A DNA stretch of 64,000 nucleotides. Origin: Cymodocea nodosa (taxonomy: Eukaryota; Streptophyta; Magnoliopsida; Alismatales; Cymodoceaceae). Positions 1 through 14,200 of the stretch are shown piece by piece. The notes below the pieces were generated by a model. It worked only from the letters and a program-made list of their open reading frames with translations, did no database searches and had not been told where the DNA came from. Position 1 is the stretch's first letter. The number at the start of each line of letters is the position of its first letter. Location of the stretch: the NCBI GenBank assembly GCA_036874045.1, contig CM072345.1, positions 14,600,001 to 14,664,000 on the forward strand, written 5' to 3'. Position numbers and translations under genes: made by a program.

Positions 1-1820
1 AATACTAACACAAAAATTAATCAATGTTAGTGTTATGTTCTACGTCAAAAATATTAATATCAACATTCTATTAATTTTTCAGTAATTTCTAAAAGTGCAT
101 AAAATTACTGTTAACATTGATACTATTTCAATATATTTGAATACTGATAAAATGGTGTCAATTTTAATAAAAAGGTAAATAAAAATTCTAAACAATGCAT
201 GGTTTTACGTAATTAATAGCAATCAAATATTTTACCATACTAACACTATTATATTTTACAAGTGTAGTAGTCAATAATGGTATTGCTATTATTTTCTGAA
301 AAGACTAACTTTATCTTTGATAAATAGTGTCGATATCATTAAAGGTATACTACTTCAATATTATTGAATATTACTTAAATATAAATTTTTTTACTAAAAG
401 CACACTAATTCAATAATTAATAAAATAATATCAAATTTTAAATAATCATGAGTAATGGTAAAAATATTAAAATTAGATGCTGCCACTACACCAGATGTTC
501 AAACTGATAATAAAGACTTAACACTTCTTTATAAATAATTAGCAGCACTATGTAGTCATTTAAGTGTGACTCGACCCATCCCTAACTTCTACCATGAGTG
601 AGTAATTGTTGGGCCTATGACTTGGCGTACCACTCTGGGTATGACTCAACCTATCTTTAGCCTCTACACAACTTATGACCTCTGGCATAGCTAGTCCTTT
701 GTCACAATTGACCATGACTTGGCCCATCCTAGCCTTTGGCATTACCAACACCTTGCCATAGTCATCCAACAAAAACACACGAAAAAATAATAACACTAAT
801 ACTTTTTGACAATATTTAAATCATATAAATCTTAAAACATCATTATTAGTAATAAAATTTACTACAAAAATACTAATGCTAACAAAATATGGTATTGACA
901 TAAAAATAAGTTTAAACAAATTTGTGTTAAGGTTTCTACAAACTAATAACAATAAATATTGATTACTTCTGATCTATACTATAATAATGCTACTAATAGC
1001 AGAATATTTAATTAATATCAATGAAGTGCAACTAATTGTACATTTTGGAGAGAAGTGCAAATTATGAATATAGGGTAATTTGAAGCTACATATCAATCTG
1101 TTGTTCCTAATCCTAATGTCTTCTTACCCCATGACGCTGTCCCCATCCTCCAATGATCAGCTAATATGATATATGACATATATTTAACATAGAGTTGAGA
1201 TAAATCACTTAATCAGTAGTTTAATTTTAAGGCATGAACCTTAAGAATGTATTTGATATGACCTCCTACAGTCCTACCACTACATATTAAATTGGTTGGT
1301 GATTGTATGAATTATTAAATTCAACCAGTATTACATTATTATCATATGTTGATGCTCATATGGTATGAATGATGTGATATAATGATTTAGAGTAAAAAAT
1401 GGTAACTAAAAAGCTCAAATCAAGTGTATATATAGTTCTACTTTCACTAGAATACAAAAAGAACGAAAGCCTAAATATTTCCATAGGATTTCAATTAGTT
1501 TGTTTTGACAATATGGACTGCAAACATATTTTTCTGTAATGATGATGATATCATACTAAATAGAAAATTAGTATTCAGAGAAATGACAAACCAGACCTGT
1601 CAGCGAGATGGAACAAGAGATAAAAAAGACAGTTCTAAGAAGGAACAAGGAAAATCAAGAAGCTTTGTTCCAAACAGCCTCTTTTATTGTTATATCTTAA
1701 TTTTCACACAATTAAACAGAATCAATACTCAGTAGATAGACACACCTAACATCAGACTATAACAATTGAAATTAAATTATGCAAAAAATCAGGAGCTTAA
1801 AATATTATCAATTGACTTAC
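1..1820. other. Last visible intron of the CPSF-A-like gene, AT-rich, no exon found
   Basis: This is intron sequence downstream of exon 14. I looked on the minus strand for the missing C-terminal exon and did not see it. Apart from a degenerate repeat at 566-790 it is AT-rich and anonymous; the small open frames at 560-796 and 1505-1735 have no recognisable protein character. Confidence 0.5.
566..790. repeat. Degenerate three-copy tandem repeat, period about 74 bp
   Basis: Related phrases start at 566 (GTGACTCGACCC), 641 (ATGACTCAACCT) and 714 (ATGACTTGGCCC), each followed after a short gap by a CTAACTTCT, CTTTAGCCTCT or CTAGCCTTTGG variant. Base composition is clearly richer in GC than the surrounding AT-rich intron. 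It may be the inner part of an undiagnosed transposon. Confidence 0.45.
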
Positions 1821-2211
1821 AAATGATCCACGCTTGCGGAATTCATTATGGTCGTTACCCAAAACAGGAGCAGTCAAATGATGGCATGCAAGCTTTTCTT
1901 GGACAACTCTCAATGTATCATACACTTCACTGAAAAGTTAAGACAACTGTCACTAAAAGTCTAGAAGATTAATAATAGAAAAATCAAAAGATTAAATGTA
2001 CCAATCAATACTAATTCCTTCCTTGAAAGTTAAATCTTCCCTAATTCAACAGAGGCAAATAGTGAACGAACCTTCTGATAGGAATGAATGCCATCACACT
2101 CCCTAGAAGTGTACCAGCAACAATGGTGTCAATCGAAAAATCAGGTATTATTTCACCACTAGCAGAACTCACAGATCCATCATTCATTGCAGATTTATAC
2201 AATAATGAACC
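1821..2211 (-). CDS. CPSF-A-like gene, exons 13-14 (residues 1218-1300)
   Basis: Exon 13 (2072-2211) encodes GSLLYKSAMNDGSV, then FSIDTIVAGTLLGSVMAFIPI; exon 14 (1821-1929) encodes LRVVQEKLACHHLTAPVLGN followed by DHNEFRKRGSF. Both are hallmark blocks of the C-terminal propeller and helical bundle. Donor ATTT|GTAAGT at 1821/1820 is strong. The expected next exon (the KILDGDML-type block known in relatives) was not found in 1-1800 on this strand, so it should lie outside the window. Confidence 0.9.
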
Positions 2212-5200
2212 CTGCAATGTAGCATTCACCACAGCAGAGAAATACTGAAATTGAATTCCTGAAGAAAAAACACTATTGCAAAATTTACCGAAAGTTTAAG
2301 AACCAGCAACCTATTGCCTACCAAATAGCATCTAAAATTTTGTTAATCACAACCGTAGTTATCAATGAGTCCAAACAGACGGGTGTTACCTGAGGTGCCT
2401 AGGAAATTAATGTGACATCTAGAAAACATAAATAAAATTTTAAAAAATAAGAGTTACCCTCAACAATTTTAAATAAAATAAACAGTTTCTAGAAAAATAA
2501 TATATGCAGTTATTGATGGTAATTCATGGTAAAGTTAATGTTAGAAGATGGTAATATTAATGACTAACACAATATTAAAAAAAGAGAGGATTTTTAATAT
2601 ACAAAACAAAAAATTCATAAAAAATAATACATGGCTAGGTGTTAAAACACGGCCTTCTCATTACACATTTTAACCTAGGTGTTCCCTAGTTTTGCACACA
2701 GTTAAGTATGACAATATCCACTGAAAGTTAGGGTGAGCCTTGGCTTGCAACAATAAGATTTCTCCATTGAGACCTAAAACTCACAATAAAACAATCTCTC
2801 CATTTGTAACCATAAGGTTGTACAATTGAATCCTCCACAAATCCCGCATCAGAGGAAGCCCCATGCGCTAGAATAACCTTGAAAATTACTAATCTTAAGA
2901 AGTTCAATCTGAGGAATCTACTCCGAGCCAAGAGGCAACTCTCTCAGATGTCAGATCCAAGCTCATGTCTCTCAGAGGCAAGGCAATATTAGATCTTAGG
3001 AATTAATGTTAACTTGTGACTAATTAAGAAGACTGAGAATCTCAATTATAAAGTAGAGCATGCCAGCTAAGTACTTGGGCCTTTGTCATTCTACAAATCA
3101 TGTAAAGCCAATTGGAGGCTGTTGGAACACAAGAGAATAGGTAGAAGTTGTTGATTTCACTAGAATAGCATAAGACCTTTGTTTATAAAGATTACAAAGG
3201 ATGTATACAAGTATGAGAACTAATCTGAGACTAACCTCACATACAACACATAATACCACATGGAATTCATATAAGATCCATTTATTTATAGACTCTAATA
3301 CTCCTCTACGAGTTGGAACATCCAACTTGCAATAAATTCATATATAAATAACTTATAACAAACTAAAAAAATGGAGATATATAAAAGATAAACACTAACT
3401 AGAAGTAGCGACAATGTTGTCCAAGCAAAAGATAATAATCAAACTCTAATCGACCACACTTTAATGGGTGCAAACACTGATATATTGTTAACATCATTAA
3501 GTTCAATCAAAATACAAACACCTGCACATATTAAAAAGATTTACACACATACTTCTACAATACTAATACAATCATCTAAAAAAAGTGACAAGACAACATT
3601 ATTTAACATCAAGATTGATCTCATAAAATACAAATAACTTTGACAAAACAGCATTGCTACAATGCCAAGACTCATATGAAAAAGGTACAACTAATTTGAT
3701 TGAAGATTAATAATGAAGTATTAAATACTTCTTTTTTGTTTTGTTTTTCTCTCTTTTTTCTTGACTTCCATCGTTTTTTAGGCATATTTTTTACATAATA
3801 ATTTTTTTCTCATTTTTTCTTCTCTCCCCCTCTCTTTTTCTTTTCTTTCTTTTTCTTCTTTTTTCCCCTTTCTCCCCTCTCCATTTTTTTTTTAATCTCA
3901 ACTGATTGGTGGATACCATGGAATACATTAAGCTCTTCAAACCTTACACATAGGGTCCATTTGTTCACGGAGCATAGCTCTGCTGCATTGGAATAGAGCT
4001 ACAGCCTGCATGAATCACAAGGTGGTAGCTCTCTACCAAAATTGTGAGGAATGCAGAGCTACATTTGTTAAACACAATGCAGCTCCCCAAAAAAATGTGT
4101 GAAGTTCCTATATTACCTGTTAGGGCAGAATACCACTGTAGCCTCTCATTAATCAAACGAGAAAAGTATTTACATAGGGTTTTAACCCTAAACACACCAC
4201 CATTACAATAATACCACTAACATATTATGTATTTCCTAACACTCCCTCTCAAGCTAGGTCATACATGTCATACATTCCCAACTTGTTATATAAATTTTGA
4301 AAAATATTACAACTTAAATCCTTAGTAAAGATATTTGCAATTTGTTGAGAAAATCTTCTATAAGGCATCGTAATTTTTCCTCTAACAACAAGCTCCTAAA
4401 CATAGTGGCAACAACTTCTATATGCTTAGTATACTCATAAAAAGTTGAATTGCTTGCAATATATATTACCACTTGATTGTCACAATACATATGCATAAAT
4501 AAATTAACCTTACCTCCAAATTCAATAAGAAAGTATTTTAGCCACATCAACTCACTTGCTATTTGGGGCATAGATTAATATTCAACTTCTAAACTTGATT
4601 TTAAGGCTGTGTTTATTTGCGTCTGCTCTTAGTTCTAACTTGTATCAGAAGTTAGGAACATGACAGTGTTAAAAAAATACATCTATTTTTAATTTGAAAA
4701 TCTACATTAAGTTGCTCCTAACTCTAACATTTTGTTCTTCACTGATCTTATTTCCAAAAACACTTTTGAATGGACTCCTCATCTTTAGAGCGATTCCAAC
4801 AATCGTGATACCAAAATAACCCTTTGAACCCTATCAAGTCAGGTTATTATTATTATATTATTTATTATCTATAATTCAAATTATTATAGTTATTATTTTT
4901 ATTTATTATTATTATGCATACACTGCTACTCTAACAAACAAACAAACATCTCTCTTGAATTTCTACTGTTTTATGTTAGAGTTCTCAAGAATCAGACAGC
5001 TATAATGTCACTTTTAACTACAGCTATCACACTCTTGCACTGAAACAAACACAACCAAAGACTACATTTTGCTTCTTGTTACACCATGTAAGCAAATTTC
5101 CACCCACATAGGTATAATACCTTAAGGTGGACCTTCTACCATTGAGATAACTTATGTAGTCTGAATCTGAAAGGCTTCAATATTCAAGTGTTTGTTCTTG

Positions 5201-8200
5201 GAGTATAGTAAACTCTTACTAAGATTGTCTTTCAAATAGGTCAAAACTCTCATAGCACCTTGCTAGTGGACCTCTTTAAGCTCATGTATAAATTTACTTA
5301 GCAAACTTATAGCATAAGATAAATCAGGTTGAATAATGATGAGATAAATCAACTTTTCTACCAGTCTTCCATATCTCTCAATATCTTCAACCAGTTCAGA
5401 ACTGTCATCTTAAAAGGATGGACTCTACCCAACTGGTGTTTGCTCTAGCTTGTAGCCTAATAAGTTTGTTTCCTTTAGCAAATTAAGAGTGTATTTTCTT
5501 TGAGAGAGTCAAAATATTACCTGAGTAGGCACACTCAATGCCTAAAAAATACTTTGGTCTGCCCATATATTTGATAACAAAATGTTTGACCAAAAATTTC
5601 TACCTTAAGAATCCCATTAGTGTCATCACCTATCAATAAAATGTTATCAACATAGACAACTAAGATAATGTAGCTAGTCTTATTATGTTTTATAAACATT
5701 GAATGATTTACTGCACATCTTTTGAACCCTTGCAGAAGCATAATTAAACTAAATTTATCAAATCATGCCCATAAACTCTATTTGAGTCCATAAATAACCT
5801 TCGAAAGTAAATATTCTCCCATTGAGCAACATACCCTAAAGGTTACTTCATGAAAACCTTTTCATCCAAATCACCATAGAAGAAGACATTATGGACATCA
5901 AGTTAAGAATAACAATCATGGATAAGATAATCTAAATGAAATTCAGTTGAGCAACTAAAGAGAAAGTTTTAGAATAATTAACATCATAAGTCTAAATAAA
6001 GTCATGTGCAACAAGACGAGTTTTATATCACTTCACAAAACCATTAGACTTGCATTTGATGCTAAAGACCAATTGACTGCCAATAGCAGAAGCACCTTCT
6101 GAACGAGTTACCAACTGCCATATTCCTCAAGTACTTAAAGACTACATTTCTTCATCTATGGTAGCCTTCTATTGAAGGAGTAAGGCATACCAATAATTTT
6201 ATGAAATACATTCTAATGATAATAATAGGGTAAAGTGGCAGTGGGAAGGGCTAAGTAAATCACAAGAAACATGGTTAAAAGTGTAGTAGCACAAGTAGCT
6301 TTTCTGTAGGTAATAAGAATATCAAGATCAAATGAAGGTGCAAAAGCTACATAGGTAGAGGAGGTGATTTAACAAATGAGGGCAGACACATCTTGATCTT
6401 GCGTCCCTGATAAAAGCCTACAAGGGCTTAGAAGGCTGTCAAGTAGAATTTGTAGGAATTTCCTACGACAATGGCAAGACAAATGAATTAACAAAAAGAG
6501 GCTAAGGTAGGAGATCACACAAGGGGGCAATAGAAGGCAAGGAAAAATACAAAACATTCTCCAAGAAAACATTCTTAGAGACAAAGTAGTGGTGTAGGAG
6601 GATAAAAAATGATTGTCATTTTGTGCACAGGAAGGGGAAAAAATTCTTGTAAAGGACAAAGATAATGAAAAGGAATTGAACCAGGCATATGATTGACAAG
6701 ATATGTAGTCGTAAAAATAACATCATACCATAATTACTTGAACATATACAACTCTAACATTAAGGTATGTGCACCATCAAAGAGGTTACAATGTTTACAT
6801 TCTACAATCTCATTTTATTGCCAAGTGTGTGCACAAGTAGTATGGTCAAGAATATCCTACTCCTTGCAATAATGTTGAAACTCTAAGGCATTATCAATAG
6901 GAAGAATTTTGGAAACAACACCAAACTGATTTTTGATTTCATTAAAAAAGGTACATATGACATGAAACATATGTTAACGATCTTTTAGTACATGAACTCA
7001 AGTGGCTTTGGAATAATTGTCAATAAACAATACATAATAATAAAAATCAAACGCAAAAGTGACCCTAGCTGAGCTCCAAATATCATAGTGAACAATTTCT
7101 AGAGGACTCATACTAAAAGATAACTCCTAAGTAATATAGGTAGCATGAAATTAATTACCTAAAATACAAGACTCATAAGAAACAGCACCCAATGTGACCT
7201 AAGGTAAAGCATCTCGAAGCTTGTGAAAAGATGGATGGCCTAATCGACGATACCACAAAAGAAAAGAGTCTACAGAACTAGTAACAACAGCTAACCCAAG
7301 GAGAATGCCATCCTTAGTAAAAACATAAATGCTATGCCCACACTTATGACCCAAACCAATTTTTCCCCCTATCTGTAAATCCTGAAAAGTTTAATAAAAA
7401 GGAAAAAAGGACAAAATGATATTACTGTTTAATAATAACACTAATAGACAATAAATAAATTAGAAAGTCAAGAACAAAAAGGACTTTGTCAAATGAAATA
7501 GTGGAAGTAATATGAACAATTCCCTCACTAGAAATTGAACAACTTCACCCATCAACAAGATCTACCAAATTGAAGTTGGTCAGTTCTTGAAGTTGGGAGA
7601 AAAGGATTTTACAGTCAAACATGTGATTGGAAGCACTAGAATCAATAATCCACAAATTATTGGAAGTAACATGTAAGGCTTGTGTACCTAAGGAGATGAC
7701 CTGGACAACAGTAGCAGTGGTGGTTTGTTGAGCCTAGAGAAGGAGAAATTCATTGTAATTGACCCGAAAATAATGACGATGCACTATGGGGCTTGATTGT
7801 TTGATATAGGACTATTAGACATGCCAAAATGAGCTACAAACAAGGGATGACCATACTTATACCAACATCTATTGAAGGTATAACTTTTGCACCCACAATA
7901 CTCGCAGGGAGGACAATTGCAACCACCTATCTTCTCACATCCACAGTTGGAGCGTTGCTCCTGACTCACACTAGTAGAAGCAACCAAGGTTGACAAGTTG
8001 GGGTAGGTGTAGTAGGGGAATGGGTTAAGATCTATAGAACCCTAGAAAGCATATACTAGAGAGACAACACAGATTCTACACCAAGTATCTGACCTCTAAT
8101 TTGCATCATCAATTCTGGGTTCAATCTAGCAAGGAAAATTGCCACCACCAATTCTTCAAAGTAGCACTTCATGGTTGAAATATCAACACAAACAATTGAT

Positions 8201-11200
8201 AGACTTCAAGCTCATTGAGTAGCACCCAAAAACTATTATAATATATGACCATCTTGACCATAACTAAACAATTGTTCAATAGACTTCACAAATCTGAGAG
8301 ATATTCTGCCCGTTACCATAAATTGCTTAAAGAGTCTCCTAAATCCTCTTTGTTGGACAAATGCGAGAGATGGTCCAATAAATATTTTCTTTAAAAAGAC
8401 CAATGATCCAAGGGATAACAACGTAGTTGAAAATGTACCACTCATTATACTTCGCAACTTTGAGGTTCAATGGGTTGTCTAAGATGTGACACTTGCACAT
8501 ATAGGCCACCAAGAAGGTTTCAAATGCAGTAAACCAAAGGAGATAGTTGGAACCGTTTGGCATCATGCCAATGGTTATCAACTTTGACATCTATAAATCT
8601 TTCAAAGGCTCTATTAGATAGGATGAAAGATATCCATAACATCAATGAAAGAAGATGATGATGATAGAACAAAGAAATCAGGGAGGGAGGGAAGGGAACA
8701 CTAATGGACAAAGACATTACGTGAGCTCTAGTACTATGCCGTAAACTCCCATTAACCATATGAGAAGAGTATTTACATGGGGTTTTAACCCTAAATACAA
8801 CACAATTACAATAATACCCCTAATATGTTACATATTTCCTAGCATTGCCCTTATAGAGAGGTTATTTACATTGCATTTCTTCCATGAACCTTTATTTATC
8901 TTTCTGATTATCAGCTACTGTTTAAATAAATACTTCTTAATAAATTCGTACCATTAATGAAATTAGAATTAATAATGTTATTAACATTAGCACTTTCTAT
9001 TATTTTTAACCATCATTCATTGTATATAAATATTTAAAATGAACTATTAAAAAACTTGCACCATGGTGAAAAAATAAACTTAATGCCACTAGCAACAATT
9101 TCCTGTCTATGATTTATCTTCTAAGTTATAGAGATAAATAATACAAACATTATTCATAAGGAAAGAAGAACTCATTCAACAAAACATTAGCATATTTCAT
9201 TTGAAGTTCCCCAAAGTACCTGTCCTAGCGATGGTGGAGGAGAGCATGGGTGTTGCACAGGACAAGGGGCGATTGAGAGCAAAAAAAACAACGGCCATAA
9301 CTAGGTTTATTTGATGGTGGTGGCAAGCAAACGGACCCATGGAAGATCTCCAAACCTAGGTGGTGGCAAGCTAACATCAGTAACCATAGCAATGCTACAG
9401 GTGGAAATGATTTAGATTCCACACAACTATTAGATTACGATGAAGGTGGTGGTAACAGTTAGGAGAAATCAGCATCAACAAGGCAGTTGAATCCATACTG
9501 GAAAACAATGATACACACACATCACTCAAGATGAAGATCATAGGACACATTACTTAGCAAGTCATGAAACATTAATCTATAGAAGAAGACAAGACTGTGA
9601 TGATCCAGCTAGAAATGATACCAACAGGGAATCATTAAAGGTTTTGATGTTCTTAGTATTGTATCAAATTTAAAATGGTTATAGTGGTGGTTCTACTCAT
9701 GGGTCTAAAGATTACTTTGATAGTGGTAATGGTTGATCAAAAAGACCAACATCTATATGATCCACCTCCAAGCAAAGGAAGTGGACAAGGCCAACAATGC
9801 AACTAGACTTTTAAGGGTGTTTGTGCACCCTAAAAACACTAGAAAGGAAAATGCCAAAATTCCTTTTTGACTTTTTCAATATGTGTACACCTTGCAAATG
9901 CCAAAATTGAATTTCAACATTTACCTAGGTATAAAAGGAAAGAGGAGAGGATTTTCTAACCCCTAACCATCTAAATTTTCATGGTAAATCCCTCCCTGAC
10001 CCCAAGCCCTTGCAACATCATCATGCCATTCAACCCCATGGATCGTTGCCCCCACCATTGCTGACTGTTGCAAATTGTCACACCTATTGCCCACTTGAAA
10101 ATGGTACTCATGTTGTTCCCTTCTTCGATTGCCTAGAAAAAATCCCATTTCCCTACCCCAAGTCCTCAGAACCATTGTGTCGAGCCCTTGCAAACATCAT
10201 TCCCTCAACCCTATGGATTGTCACCCCCTGTTGTTCGTCAATTGCCACCATAAGCCCACCCACTCACCAACAAGGAAAGGGAAGATATGCAACTAGTAGT
10301 GGTAACAACAGCAATAAAATGGGTGTTTTGAGTTTGTTGGGTTTTAGAAGGAAATTGTTGCTGAAACAGAGGTCTTTACCATGGCTGAAGAGGAGATGAC
10401 AGTTGGCAGAGGAAGAAGAGGTCATTCTTTTGTTTCGTTTGTGTCAAGGTTTTGATCTTTTTAAGCCAAACAAACTTTGATTTACTAGACAAACCAATGC
10501 TCTAAAGTCCTCTAATACTTTTGATTTTAAAACCATCTTAATATGAACAACATTTCTAGATGTAAGATCCTTTGATTAAATCAATGGGACTATTTTGCAT
10601 TGATCCCAACTCAATGCCATCAGATCATTTGTCTATCATTTGCTAGCTTCTTATCATCTACCATTATTATTTTTTTGGAAAACAACTGCTATTCTATGGA
10701 GAGGTGGTCTGTAAAATATTTCTAAAACAAATAAAATAGATTTATTTGAAATCTTCAAGATGAATTAAATGTAATTAGAGTTATTGATCTTCCAAAAGTT
10801 CTTGAACATATGAAAAGAGAAATGGAAATATGTAATAATGTTAGACAAGTAAAAAACATAAGAAAGAAACTGTCGACAAAACATGTGAAAAATTATGAGA
10901 TCTGTGTAAGATAATAAAAATTTGTGAAGAACAATTTTATAATAATTTATGAATGTTATAATTTATACTTGATACATTTATTATGATAGGTTAACATCTA
11001 AGTTAAAATTCCATCATTTTTCGTCACATACATAAACACTCAAATTTCAAAATTTCTCATTTTCTACTATATGAACAAATGCTAGAAAAATGCCAAAATT
11101 GAAATTGCTTTCTGTCATTTTCTATTTCCATCATTTCACTTATTTTCCTCATTTTCCTTTTTGTCATCTTTTGAGTGTACAAGCACTCCCCTGTTTTCAA

Positions 11201-14200
11201 TTTTCCTCAACCTGCTTGTCAAGCTTCCTACCAACCACTGCCATCTTATCAACCAACTCAACAAAAAAGATGATGTCTATGTACCAGTTGTTTTGATTCA
11301 ACAATATCGACTATTGATTTCCTAATACATTTGCCATCAAGTCAATATCATAGTCATTATTGAGCATCAAACTATTAAGCCCTATCTTGGGTGAGGATTA
11401 TCTGTATTGGAGAGGATATGATGAGAATGACACATGAACAATATGAAAAAGCATGACATTCTACCTGGTATTGAGATAAGGTAACTTACTGTTATTTTTC
11501 TAGAAATTCAAAACATTTTCAGTGTATTTTAATTAGTTTATTGTACTCTAATATACTAGATTCTTAGTATAATGCATTTTTAATTCCACAAAAATATAGA
11601 AAAATAATTTATTTATTCCATGATGTGTATTTTTTATTTCAGCTTGCCTTAAAATTTCATGGAAAATTTCATAGTTTTTAGTCAGTTTTTATGGGTTTCC
11701 ATGACTTGGCCTAACTTCCATTGGCATTTTCACCGAAGTCTGGCATGTTTCCTTTTTCTGTTGAATTAAAGTCTGACATGAAACCAATGTTGAATTCCTT
11801 GCTCTAGATGGCAAAGGCTTGAGAATCAAAAACTAGAGTCTTTAACAAAGCTCTTTTGATCAAGTGGTTATGGAAGTTCGAGAATAATTCAACAGCTCTC
11901 TGGGCCTATATCATAAAAGAATGCACATGTCTAATCTAGCAATTGGTAAACAGGAGGATACTGGACAGTCTGATTTTTGGAGAGCAAACAGAATACAAAA
12001 TTTCTATGTTAATGGAAGAACTTTTCAACTGTATTGTTAGGATTGATAAATGGAATGATAACTGTCTCTGGGTGATGAATTCCAGGACTGTTTGCATTAT
12101 CTAGAAATAAGTATGTCTGTGGCTTCCATGGGTCACCTGTGCATCAATGATGGACATGGAATTTTGATAATTGATTTTAGAAGAAATCTTTAAAATAATG
12201 AAATCAAGATGGTTACACAACTGATAGATTGAGGAGAATTTTGCCCCAATTAATGGCAGGGATGACACTCATATTTGGATGCTGCACAAGTCCAAGAATT
12301 TTTCATGGCCATTTCCTATGAAGAGGTGTGCCCTACTGATTCAAGGCAATGCTATGCTAAAATGATTTTAAAGGCTAAAACTCCCCTTAAAGTGACATTC
12401 TTTATCGGGTAAGCATGTAAAGAAAGGGTCCTCACCAATGTCTACACAGTAAACAGGCACCTTCAGCAACTCAAGCAGTTGTCACTTGTTTATTGTGCAA
12501 TGACAGTGAAAAAATGTTGGATAATATTTTCCTTCAATGCCCAGTTGCTATGAAACTATGGAAAGAGGCAATGCCATGAGCAGAATCTATGATCAAGCAG
12601 GGATCTAACCTAAAAGTTTTTTAGAGGAAAGCTACAAAAAATTGTTTAAGGGAAATGGATGAAAGAAAGCATCTTCTAATCTTAGTTAGGTGTTAGCTAT
12701 CTGGTTACATTGTAACTAGATAATATTCTAAGTTCACAAGATATGAAGCAGATTATTGAACAGCATAGGTTTCTGGTGAAAGAATGGGCATGGGTAGCTT
12801 TTCTTTGGGTATGGTCTTTTGTTTTTGATGTCTTGTAATGTTCTTTGTTTTTGCTGTAGCCTTTATGTAATTTTCTTTCTTGTACACCTCTTTGGCCCTT
12901 TGGGTGATAGTTGTCAACATAAGGAGAATAATCCTTCACTTTTCTTCCAAAAAATAACTTATCTTTGAAAAGCATTAACAGTCTTTTTTTTAAATTATAA
13001 TACCATATTTATTGTATTGCTACATTCCAAAAGCTAACATGTACCCCCCAAAACCAATTGACAAGCCAAATTATTCAAAAAAAGAAAAGAAACAGCTACC
13101 AATTATGGTAAGTAATGAGGCACAAATGGTACCTTCCGCATTGTCACTATAGTCTCTCCCATGTAGTATGCACAACACTGAGTTAAATTGCGTTCTGGGC
13201 TCGCATTATCTTCAACAATGAACAAAAGAAAAGATATTAAAAATCAAATACTAAAAGACCGCAACAGTCAAAAAGGAAAACACAACAATATATGATAATC
13301 AAAATTGAACTTCACAAGGAATACACATTAAGTAAAACTAATAAAGCTCAGAACCAAGTAACATGTATGAACACTTTGGTTGATGTTTATACACAACTAT
13401 AACATTTCAAACATTGCCAAAATATATGCATTGAGAAAGAATTGAATGTGAAACATCAGAAGGTAACATTTGTACAAGATGTGTTTTAAGCTCAACATCA
13501 AGAATTCAATATAATCTCTTGACACAATGGTGAGGTTGTTCCATTGCAAATTACAAGTTATGGGTTAAAAACTTAACAAACAATCTCTCCATTGGTAGAG
13601 GTAATAGTCATAACACTAGGTACAATCTGATTTTCCCTACATCTTACATTGGTAGGAACCTCATGCAGTAGATTTGTTATTTTTTACCAAGACTTTGTTA
13701 TAGTGTTGAAGTTATAAAGATATTTTCAATTAGATTTTTCCAAACACACACAACCTTTATCCATAAGAAAGTATGTCAGGGATCCAATTTTACTCAGAAG
13801 AGACATGGACATGACTCAAGATGCCACATGAGACAGCATCTGGAAATAGTCTCAAGCTAGAAAATAAAAATATTTGAGTACATGATAAGACCTTGCCCAC
13901 TTTGCTAGTTATAAACTCAATAGTTTATTACAGTAATGGATATATTATGCATGTGCATTGAAATATTGAACAAAAGAATGTGGGATAAAATATCAAATAT
14001 GATATGGTACTAGAATTCAGAATTTTGAACAGAAATGCACCAATTTCAAGCAGAAATGTTGATAAAAGTTTCATAGAAAAACAAAAAAACATAACATATT
14101 ACACGTTTTTACATTTATTTCCATCAATGCCCAAATAAATTCAGAAACAATTCTTTGTTGGAGAAGATAGGTTTGAGCTTGGGGGACAACTAGAAGATTG

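Larger units (their letters stand above)
4137..8844 (-). mobile_element. Old Ty1/Copia LTR retrotransposon fossil with very short LTRs, in intron 12
   Basis: Two direct LTR-like copies of 105 and 108 bp bound it. Coding traces read on the minus strand in Copia order: a gag-like piece with NGSNYLLW near 8.5 kb, a CCHC zinc-knuckle region near 7.9 kb, integrase traces across 6-7.4 kb, reverse transcriptase with a YVDN motif near 5.65 kb, and an RNase H piece near 4.5 kb. A polypurine tract (GCTTGAGAGGGAG) abuts the left LTR and a primer-binding site resembling initiator-Met tRNA (TAGTACTAGAGC) abuts the right LTR. By eye the LTRs are roughly 80-85 % identical, so the insertion is old. It is broken at many places and has no intact reading frame. 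Target-site repeats are not recognisable. Same orientation as the host gene. Confidence 0.85.

Noticed and set aside
3945-4136. MITE-like left end (GGGTCCATTTGTTCAC) just left of the Copia fossil
   Set aside because: No matching inverted end was found on either side of the Copia insertion.
10010-10399. 129-codon plus-strand frame rich in Pro, His and Cys
   Set aside because: It comes from an internal direct duplication in a probable non-autonomous TIR element; no domain, and there is comparable open frame on the opposite strand.
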